A DNA stretch of 64,000 bases, taken from Pholiota molesta. Lineage: Eukaryota > Basidiomycota > Agaricomycetes > Agaricales > Strophariaceae. The DNA lies in NCBI GenBank assembly GCA_014925825.1, contig JACGCK010000174.1, positions 1 to 64,000 of the forward strand, given 5' to 3'. The notes under the pieces are model-generated. The model did no database searches, was not told where the DNA came from, and saw only the letters and a program-made list of their open reading frames with translations. Of this stretch, positions 56,116 to 64,000 are shown one piece after another. A program made the translations under genes and the position numbers. Numbering within the stretch: position 1 is the stretch's first letter; each line of letters begins with the position of its first letter.

Positions 56116-58178
56116 TTACGCTCTTTGCTTGCTTGTTTGCTGATTGGCATTTTTCTCATCACTACGATGGAGTTGATGTGGTCTTGCGCTTGTGGATGGA
56201 CGCACGGCAGGCGTCGTATGTATACTCATAGTTATACCTCTTTTATTGGACCTGCTTTTTCGTTCTTCTCTTTTTCGCTTTTAGATTATCCATACTTGAA
56301 ATCTTTTCAATAAACTCTTCTTTTTTTGCGTTCGGTTTTCTTGTCCCTCTTACCTGTATCATTTATTCCGAATTCAACAGAACGTGTACCTCCAGTGTCT
56401 GCTGTAGATAACCAGCGCGCTCGTCTACATTATTGTACTAAACAGCCAGACGAGAGAAAATTGCTCTTATTTGAGGACCAGTCTAAAATGATCTTGCAGA
56501 GCACAGTCTAGAGCGAGTATATTTGGGCTATCCTCCTCCGTGGCCCCAAGGCCATTACATAAATGATAAAATCCACCGGATGTCCTTGATAGTGACCATG
56601 CAGCAAGTGGCTGATCATTCTGGACAATTGATGCTTCGTGAACGAAGTTTAGTGAAGAACTTTTCCAAGACCGATTTAGAGTCTAGAAGAACGTGTGTCA
56701 ACGTATATGCATATGTTTTATGTTTATACATGCTAACGCCTATGAATGCGGAGTGCGATGTTGCAGAACAAGCTGTGAAGGTCATATGTCTGCCTGTTTA
56801 GATACTCGCCCCTATGGAATAAGGGGTATTCGATAGTATTCTCTATCGATTACTATCGTGCCAGTGAGCGATGGCGAAGAGTTGTTTGGAAGCTCGGAAC
56901 ATAGAACATATCGATCATCTGGCGTGAAAGCCGCGGCTTTGACGTGTTCCAATTATATTCCGACTAGTAGGTAGTATATACAAGGTGTAGAAGGCAGATT
57001 CTTGAGTGCTTGAGCACTTGAGTTCCGAATATCTGGCTTACGCAAATCCGTCCAGTTCTGAGGCGCGCAAAGCTAAAAAATAGCTTACCATGGAACGATG
57101 GTCTTTTGAGCCTTGCTATCGTGTATATACTCGCAAAAAAAAATACTGTATTGAGATATCGATCGTGTTCTGAAGGCGGCAAATTAGCGAGCCGAAGCGA
57201 TGCATCGTCTACTACCGCCTGTTGTAATGCACAAAAGAAGTCTTCAACGGTGTTTTCTACCAGTGTTATTCAAGAGCTAAAGTAAATAGGAAGATAGAAC
57301 GGTGTAAAAGTTCTGATTCTGATTTTCGAATCGTCAGTTATCTTCATTGGTCAGAAGACAATACTCCATGCGTACACACGAAAATCTTTGACCAGGCTGA
57401 ATATAGTGAACGAAAATATGGAGAAATGTGTTAGACGTAGGGGGATATTCTCAATAGAAATTCAATTGATGGGCCCTACTTTGAACGGAGATTGACCTAT
57501 ATGTCTTTTCAAATTACACGAAGTGTCTTCCCTATTTGCAGAAAGCCCGACTGATCATGAAGAAGCATACTTACAGTGAATCGTAGACGCATTTTGTGGT
57601 CTGCGCATTGCGCTAATCATACCAAACCGCCTTATGGGAATATCTCTGAAACTCTACGATCTTCATGGATCTCAACAAAAATATGTTAATCTCAAGTATA
57701 TGTTTTTTAATCCCATGACGTTCTGTGCCGTCTGAATATGAGGTGGATGTGCTAAGAATAGATGACTTGCCAGTGCCTCTCCTCAACCCGCAAATCGCAG
57801 ACAAGTCGGATCATTCATCTATTTGAGAATCCGTGTCCGGTCTCGACGGATGACTTTTGCGTATGTATGTATGTATGTTTTCAAGCCATCGACTTTCGCG
57901 ATTAGAATTGACAAGCCGTGAGCGGTGTCGACAATTGCGCCGCAAATGTCGGGGTCGGCGATTTTCTGAAGCGTCTCTGCTTCACTTGTAGCTTGACATA
58001 ATGGTTTGGATTGTATAAAATGGGCCAGTCGCTTTACTCAGTTCCTCAGTTTCAAAGCTTCATCCACTTGATCAGGTATGTTTTCAGCTCCGGACCTTCA
58101 ATTACTGCAGTTTCTAATATTTTCACCATATTCAGCTCATCAAGGTCTTTGTAACAAAGCACAAATCTATCAGCCACA
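56116..58178. other. intergenic region including the right inverted-duplication arm
   Basis: 56116-57229 has no recognisable gene. 57230-58178 is the upstream part of the right duplication arm and the promoter of copy 3. Confidence 0.45.
58014..58020 (+). promoter_or_regulatory. TATA box of small secreted protein copy 3
   Basis: TATAAAA, 165 bp upstream of the ATG; a leader intron (GTATGT at about 58076 to CAG at 58136) lies in between. Confidence 0.5.
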
Positions 58179-58529
58179 ATGAAGTTCTTCGCCGCCCTCT
58201 TGACCATCGCCGTTGCACCTTTGGCGCTCGCCGCACCCGCCACTGCCGGCACCTTCTCCGTCGCCGGCTACAGCTCGGGCTCCTGCTCGACCTCCAGCAG
58301 CCTCGTCGAGACCATTGCCGGAACCCAAGCTTACTCCGGAACTTGCTTCTCCCTCGCCTCCCCGATGGCGTCCTTTAATGTTATCATGAACGGCGGGTGC
58401 AGCATCACCTCTTTCTACTTCGACAGCGCGTGCTCCAATGCGTACGGATCCGATGATGGAACTCCTTGGGCTGCTGGGTGCCAGACCTTTGCGGCTGGCT
58501 CGATGGGATCGTTCAAGGTCACCTGTTGA
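58179..58529 (+). CDS. six-cysteine small secreted protein, copy 3
   Basis: 116 residues: signal peptide MKFFAALLTIAVAPLALAAP, mature part starting TFSVAGYSSGSCSTSSS, the same six cysteines and the same VTC end. The main difference from the other copies is AGTQAYSGTC where they have AGTQVNSGTC, and an Ile for Val in the following strand. It has the best-formed promoter of the three. Function unknown. Confidence 0.85.
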   Translation: MKFFAALLTIAVAPLALAAPATAGTFSVAGYSSGSCSTSSSLVETIAGTQAYSGTCFSLASPMASFNVIMNGGCSITSFYFDSACSNAYGSDDGTPWAAGCQTFAAGSMGSFKVTC

Positions 58530-58794
58530 ATATGAGAAGGTCGCAACAATGAGGGTTCTGTACAGACCATTTTCTTCGGGTTCTAGTATTATTTTCAGCT
58601 TAGTAAATCGTGCGTGCTAGATACTGGAACAGAACTATGCGGAGGATTGTCGTCCTCCAAAATTTTATCTGTACTGCGAAGCAATTGTGAAGTGTCATTA
58701 AAATACTGAGAGCTTCGCAAGTATAAATTATTGGTTCACCCTAAGCCCCGAACGTCCTCTTGCCCAAGGTTTCATTTATATACCTAAAGCCTAA

Positions 58795-58872
58795 TTGATT
58801 AATCCCTAAGTCCTAAGCCCTAAGCCCTAAATCCTAAGCCCTAAATCCTAAGCCCTGAGCCTCAGCCCTAGA
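58795..58872. repeat. interstitial telomere-like 7-bp repeat
   Basis: About ten tandem 7-mers alternating CCCTAAG, TCCTAAG and CCCTAAA, decaying on the right into CCCTGAG and CCTCAGCCCTAG. The core CCCTAA is the complement of the usual fungal telomere unit TTAGGG, but the spacing is 7 bp rather than 6. Confidence 0.7.
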
Positions 58873-58960
58873 GCGCATCCTAAGAGGCATAGAGACATGC
58901 GAGCTGGAGTGGCAGGAGTTTGGTGGACAAGATCAAGGCAGTGCCGAAATATCCCGTGAA

Positions 58961-59090
58961 CTAATAAAAAGCTGGACTTCGAATACTATAGGAATTTTTG
59001 GATATAGCCCGAGTTCAGCTTCCAGTCCATATAAGGGTTGAAAATTTTTTAGACCAATTATTTGCGGGGGCTAGGCTTTGAAAATACCGA
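58961..59090. mobile_element. solo end of the hAT-like element found at 26651-27605
   Basis: Its reverse complement contains CAAATAATTGGTCTA, then TGGACTGGAAGCTG and TCCAAAAATTCC, matching the order of the left end of the larger element (26672-26755: CAAATAATTGGTCCA, TGGACTGGAAGCTGG, TCCAAAAATTCC). No second terminus was found, so it is a fragment. Confidence 0.65.
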
Positions 59091-59526
59091 AAGTAAATCA
59101 GGATTGGTGCTAAGTATTCTATGACGATGTATCTTGGATGTATCTTTCTGACTGTGGATGCTTTTTGAGGTTGATTTCCTAAGTTTATCGCTTCAATTCC
59201 CTTTCAGAGACAGCATTACCACAGTACCGAGCTCTCACTGATGGGCCTACAACTGGCCCAAGCTCAGGCTAGCGCGACGGTGAAGCTTCAGAGCTTCAGA
59301 TTGCTTTAGCGCTAGTAGTGGTAGCGCTTCGGCTTCAATCACCACAAAGTGGCACCACGGTTCACGTGAATACTAAGTAGTTACAGTACCTACCGGCTTC
59401 CGGTTACCGGTCCTCTGCTTTGTCCCCCTAGGTCCCTCTTCGTCTGTTGACCTTATATTTCTGGATATCTTATAAGAATCAGCCTCCTCACCTCTTTGGA
59501 CTGATAAATAGAAACTCATAGATGTC

Positions 59527-61124
59527 ATGAAACCCAATGCGTACACCCAACCTCCTCCATTTACCTGGGATCCTGTCGAGTTACGCCGTATTCTCCCCAT
59601 ATACCCTCCACCCGAACCTCTAGACTATCCACCTCTTCCATCGCCTCCTCGCAAGCCATCGTTCGAAGGTTGGACTTTGTCAACGCATCTATTCCCCGCT
59701 TGTTACCTGCGCACGACACGACCTGCGCCTGAACCCTTAATCCCGCCACCACATGTTTCCAAGGATGAGAGAAAGCGTTTACTAGCGCAGGCACTACAGG
59801 AGCTCAAGGAGCTACGGACGAGCCGCGTTACGGATGGATATCCACAAGTTTTGTGGAATTGCGTCAACAGATACGTGAGGACGGACCTGGGCGAGCGCAA
59901 CGGCACGGGGCTCACATTGTCGTTTTACCATGCAAATGGATTTCCGAAGGAGGTATGTGTAGATTTTTGTTACGGACGTGCTTGTTGACTGATGGAATAT
60001 GATAAGATTTTTGAGCCAACCCTAGAGGATCTGTTCAACTCTGCAGCTGCGACACTCGTTGACGAAGTTTGGGTCTGGGAGGCCGTGCAGCACGGCGATG
60101 CTGCCCTTGTCAATGCCCCGTCCGCGTCCGGGATTTGTGAGTCTTTCAGTCCGTTTGCTAAATAGAGAATATTGACGTATAATTCTTCCAAGTTGACTGG
60201 TATGACAATGGTCGCGATATTGCAAACTTCCTCCTACATTTCATACCCACTAGCGCCACCACCGGCGCCCTTCCAACGCACCTTCCTCGGGTCTCACCTG
60301 AGGAGACTGCAGTGCGACTAGAGAACGGGTTCATAGAGCGCAAACTTGTTGCTATCGGGCACTCTTTTGGCGGATGCACATCGTAAGCTTAATTCCCATC
60401 CAATATCCAACACACAATCGATGTTTGTTACCTTACCAGTGCTCTCGCCGCAACACTTTACCCTCATCTCTTCTCCGCGCTCTACCTCATCGACCCGGTC
60501 ATCCTCCAACCAGACGAAAAAGCCTGGGCCACGGCGACACGCCGCAGCCTCGCCCCGGGCGCTCTGAGCCGGCGCACCTCCTGGCCCTCCCGCGCCGCCG
60601 CGCTCGCGTCCTTCCAGGCCTCGCCCTTCTTCTCCGTCTGGGACCCGCGCGTCCTGCAGCTCTACGTCGAGTGCGGGCTGACCGACGACGCGGGCGGCGG
60701 CGTGCGCTTGAAGATGTCCGGCGTGCAGGAGGCGGTGGTGTTCGCGGAGGAGCACAGCCAGTTCGAGGTGTTCTGCCGGGTCGCTGCGCTCGACCCTCGT
60801 GTGGCGCTGCGCTGGGCGACGCCTGGGCGCCCTGGCGCGCGCGAGCTTGGGATTCCTGGGACGACGCGGGAGAGGGTTTGGGTACGGAGGGCGAATGCGA
60901 CGAATACCCGGATTGCAGGAGGGGGTCATTTGGTCAGTGTTTGGTCTATGTTCTTGGTAGACTACTGGTATTCGGCAGCTAACTGCTGTTGAACTCTATC
61001 CTAGATACCACAGGAGGCACCGCAAGAGCTCGCAGAGGATCTGTCTGATTTCCTTCTCTGGGCTATTGCACCCGTCCTCAAAGCTAGTCGAGCAGAGCAT
61101 TCACCTCCGAGGGCAAGTCTGTAG
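59527..61124 (+). CDS. alpha/beta hydrolase, Lpx1-like
   Basis: Start at ATG 59527 (MKPNAYTQPPPFTWDPVELR), after a short leader. The first exon ends LTLSFYHANGFPKE, the oxyanion-hole region (HxNGFxKE) seen in yeast peroxisomal lipase Lpx1 and relatives. Next exons give IFEPTLEDLF, EVWVWEAVQHGDAALVN and FDWYDNGRDIANFL. The nucleophile elbow is AIGHSFGGCTS, with serine in GHSFGG. LYLIDPVILQPDE supplies a conserved acidic residue and the last His is in RIAGGGHLIPQEAP, completing a Ser-Asp-His set. End RASL with TAG at 61122. Five exons, no frame break. The C-terminus lacks a clear peroxisomal signal: the last residues are ASL, not SKL. Confidence 0.8.
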
Positions 61125-61615
61125 GGGTTTGTTTGCATCATAACAGCTTCCTCAACCACGAGATATCCGCACTCATTGATACCATGGCCCGTGGTATGGC
61201 CGAAGGCTTAGGAGTGCACGCGGCCGTAGCGTCAAAATATGCAGCGAAAGCAACAACGAAAGCGGGTTGATGAAATGTATGTATGTGACATGTGTGATGT
61301 AGCAATTGTGCGATGTAATAAATAGTGTAAGTATTGTAACGAGCGATGTAAGGCAATCCAGATCCATGATGCCTACCTCCAAGGATACACCTGGATGTAG
61401 TATTTCGACAAACACGGATGTATGGCACATTTCGCACCAGCAGGTTCCCGCCAACCACCTCCTGTCCTGGTGAAGTTGTTGCAGGACCAAAATACCCCCA
61501 CAATAATATGAGAGGGAGTTACAGGGCGGCTGGACGGGGAAACATTTACATCCCTCGAAGCTGAAGTTACAAGAGTAGGAGAGGCCGAGATGACGTTGTT
61601 CGATGTGTGGGTGGA
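61125..61615. other. convergent intergenic region
   Basis: Between the hydrolase stop and the DUF6533 gene stop. Open frames on the minus strand (about 61138-61503) are not supported by similarity. Confidence 0.4.
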
Positions 61616-63017
61616 TTATTCATAGAACGACGTCAGACAGATCGTGTCGTCCGAGTCGTAGAAGCTTTCGGCGAGAGCCGACCTGTCGATCTCGTTGTAC
61701 AGGGAGAGGTGGCGCAGTTGACGCCGGCGCGTGCTCTTGATCACGAGCTTCCGCATGTTAAGAATTAGTCTTGATGCCTACAATGCCTTCGCGTTAGGGT
61801 TGTACTTGACTGATCCATGAAAGACGCATACCCCTATTGATATGAGCGCAATGTACCAGCTATTGAAAACCGGCATGTGAACGGTTCGGAGGAATGAGTC
61901 ATCGTACCAGACCAAGAGATGGAAAATACGCACGCAAATGCCGCATTCCCGAGGTTACGGTTGACACTACGAAATACCTCGTAATGTCCCATCATAACAA
62001 TTAGCAAGACTACAATACGGGTGCAATTAGCATTTTTCTGTGCAGATGACACACGACCGATGAGAATTATACACACCCAAGATCAACAAAAACGCAGCAA
62101 GGCCCTCTTTTAGCATCAGGGACGTTAGTGGTGTACGTGACGATCTGCGGTTAAGGAGTTTGTAGAAACTCGAGAAAAAGATAACCAGCTGGCTGAGGCT
62201 TGCCCCTACTCTATAATTATAAAGAATATATCGTCAGTCACAACCGACCCGACTAACTATCTATAGGAAGGTAAAATCAACGCACCCAAATTGGACGAGA
62301 GTGCCGAGGTGAGCGACGGGGGGTTTGCAGTCAGTATTGTTCAGGTGATCGCTGACGATGCGAGTTGTTGCCCAAATTTCAAGTATCTGGGCGGTGAGTA
62401 ATGAAATGAGAAGAATTTGTCTGAGTTGAAAGCTCTGATTATAGAGAGCGTATACTTGATGCCGCAGAGATGTGAATATATGGCAAGAGATACAAAACTG
62501 GAAACTCATCATACCTCGAAAGTACAGAATCATTTCCACCATCGTCAGTGTCAACTGTGCTATGATGATCTTGAATATAAAGGCATTGATACAATCATGG
62601 ACTGTCGATTCCTCAATCTGCATTTTGTACGATGTGATTTCGCTCGCGCTGGAAACGGCAGGTGTAGGTAAACGGCATGGAGACAAGGACAATTCAGACT
62701 CACACTTGAGCGAACAGCAGACCATACCGTACCAAGAAATATAGCGCCTTAATAAGATTAAATCGTCCTCTTTAGACCATTCATGATTCGCCATAAATAA
62801 CAGTCCATGAGAAAGCAGATTGAAAACGCACTTCCATAGATATTCCACCTCATCGCTCCAGTGAATTACGAGCTCCCAAACTTGCATCGCCAATGCCGAA
62901 ACTGTAACACAGAACACTGATCAGTATAGTATTTAGCGCTCAAACCTTTCACTCACTTGATATCCCAGGAATGACCAAAGTATCCAGCAGGCCTGCGTTT
63001 GCGGTTGGGATGAACAT
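61616..63017 (-). CDS. multi-pass membrane protein with DUF6533 domain
   Basis: Basidiomycetes have many such proteins; none has a settled role. Start at 63017: MFIPTANAGLLDTLVIPGIS, then an intron and ALAMQVWELVIHWSDEVEYL, the DUF6533 entry with its acidic SDEVEYLW motif. LILLRRYISWYGMVC is the conserved RY helix. Later exons give TVHDCINAFIFKIIIAQLTL, VYALYNQSFQLRQILLISLL and AHLGTLVQFG. The C-terminal exon reads MRKLVIKSTRRRQLRHLSLY and ends DDTICLTSFYE, TAA at 61616. Short introns separate nearly every helix. Six or seven membrane segments are expected. Confidence 0.78.
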
Positions 63018-63978
63018 GGCCGCTGCCCGCCACGTGTCGCTGTCACTGGCAGAGATTGAGAGTAGTTGGTCAGGACCGTCGCTGGAGTCGGAGCAAAGAA
63101 GAGAGAGAAGAGAATGAGGAGCGTCGGGCTCGAAAGGCGGGGTCTTTTACATAAATCCAACGTCAAGGAAGTTGGGATGATTCAATTGATTAGTGCAGCA
63201 TGCAGCCTGATGCAGGCACGCACATCGTCAGAAACCCATTGAGGTCGTCGTCAACTTGTTAGATTCCAAAGGAGCCCTTCGATATGTGCGGAGTTTCATC
63301 TGTGGACCCTGTGCCGCCACTAGGCCGAACCTACTCGGGAATCCGCGACTCCATGGACCCTGCGCGTCGGCGGTGCTTAAGTTGCAGGCTTTTCGGCAAT
63401 TTTTAGGAAGGAAATGCCATAAGGAGAACAATTTTTCTGGGCCGCTGACGCTTTCGAGAAAGTAAAGTGAAGGAAACGTCGATTTTAATCCTGAGCATCG
63501 GAGGTCCGATGATGTTTCGGACATGACAACAAAATGCCACCCTATCTGTCAGTTGTGACTTCAATGATCAAATAGAAAATCAGTCCTGTACATGTGAGTA
63601 CTTAAGTAGAGTTTAAACCTTTATTTCTTGTTTTTGACGTTTCTGGAATATATGTACATGTAATCGATGAAGATCAAAGATCTCAGCCTTCGACCGACCG
63701 CTGGAGACATGACGGGGAGTTGTACACGGTAATATGTAGTAGGTAGGCTGATTCTGATGCATGAGCGCTTGAGCGTAAGCATGGCAAACGCCGAAGGTTC
63801 ATTTGGTGATCATCGATTATCAGGTGATCATCTTGTTTTAGCGCCCATGAGTTTTCAGTTGGTATGGCCAGATATCTGTTCCACCAACATTTAAATATTA
63901 AAATGCGGACACGTTGACAGCGGGGTTCTCTCCCGCTGAGAATTATCTATCCTTATTCTTCTTTTCCTTGGCCTTAAA
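63018..63978. other. intergenic region
   Basis: No gene supported. A pyrimidine-rich run just before 63979 suggests a promoter leader. Confidence 0.4.
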
Positions 63979-64000
63979 ATGTCTACCAATGGCAACACAA
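63979..64000 (+). CDS. possible start of a gene running off the window
   Basis: ATG at 63979 in good context (TTAAAATGTCTACC), preceded by a C/T-rich leader, codes MSTNGNT before the sequence ends. Too short to say more. Confidence 0.3.

Larger units (their letters stand above)
57230..58529. repeat. right arm of a 1.3-kb inverted duplication
   Basis: Reverse complement, with many differences, of 52131-53452. Ends at the stop codon of small secreted copy 3; beyond the stop the two arms do not match. Confidence 0.75.
58530..59526. other. intergenic region with telomere-like repeats and a transposon end
   Basis: Holds the degenerate CCCTAA-type repeat at about 58795-58872 and the transposon fragment at 58961-59090, both listed separately. 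No gene is supported. Confidence 0.5.

Noticed and set aside
1..64000. tRNA, rRNA, CRISPR arrays and operons
   Set aside because: No tRNA-like or rRNA segment was recognised by eye, and the spliced eukaryotic genes make CRISPR arrays and operons inapplicable. A covariance-model scan would be needed to exclude a small RNA gene.

Overview
The window is nuclear DNA of a filamentous basidiomycete, most likely an agaricomycete (mushroom-forming or wood/litter fungus). Genes are cut by many short GT-AG introns of about 45-70 bp, promoters carry occasional TATAAA boxes and pyrimidine-rich leaders, and several families are typical of this group: DUF6533 membrane proteins, Kre9/Knh1-like GPI proteins, URC4, membrane-anchored aspartic proteases and small secreted cysteine-rich proteins. 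Gene ends were set by reading splice sites by eye, so internal exon borders are less certain than gene identity.

Layout, left half. 336-3027 (+) is an SUT-type disaccharide transporter; 4481-5638 (+) is a proline-rich protein of unknown function. From 5941 to 17596 lies a duplicated amidase/URC4 block: amidase 1 (-), a secreted histidine-phosphatase-like protein (-), a relic of a URC4 3' end, amidase 2 (+, decayed), an intact URC4 uracil-catabolism gene (-) and amidase 3 (-). The amidase 3 5' end and the 3' end of the next gene, a 1237-codon low-complexity membrane protein (19962-23675, -), sit in a 1.7-kb tandem duplication (17283-18952 and 18953-20647) that left a truncated copy of each gene between the intact ones. 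A beta-lactamase-fold hydrolase (24282-26200, +) follows, then a non-autonomous hAT-like transposon (26651-27605).

Layout, right half. An aspartic protease with a C-terminal membrane anchor (28156-30152, +), a second histidine-phosphatase-like protein lacking the catalytic histidine (31310-about 32204, +), a Spo7/CNEP1R1-like ER membrane protein (32946-34125, +), a protein kinase (34436-36887, -), two GPI-anchored Ser/Thr-rich proteins (38293-39404 and 42064-42943, -; the second has an apparent 1-nt frameshift), a cupin protein (40244-41040, +), an inverted-repeat transposon (43461-44066), an MFS transporter of the allantoate/nicotinate type with a run of micro-exons (44422-47155, -) and a protein of unknown function (47601-48870, -). 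From 49333 to 58529 there are three copies of a six-cysteine small secreted protein; copies 2 and 3 lie in a 1.3-kb inverted duplication that brackets a bHLH transcription factor (54458-56115, +). The window ends with an Lpx1-like alpha/beta hydrolase (59527-61124, +), a DUF6533 membrane protein (61616-63017, -) and perhaps the first codons of another gene at 63979.

How the genes fit together: several relate to scavenging outside nutrients (disaccharide and ureide/nicotinate-type transporters, amidases, URC4, protease). The amidase-URC4 neighbourhood could be a nitrogen-salvage cluster, but that is an inference from proximity. The clearest signal is structural: repeated local duplication, inversion and decay, plus three different short inverted-repeat elements.
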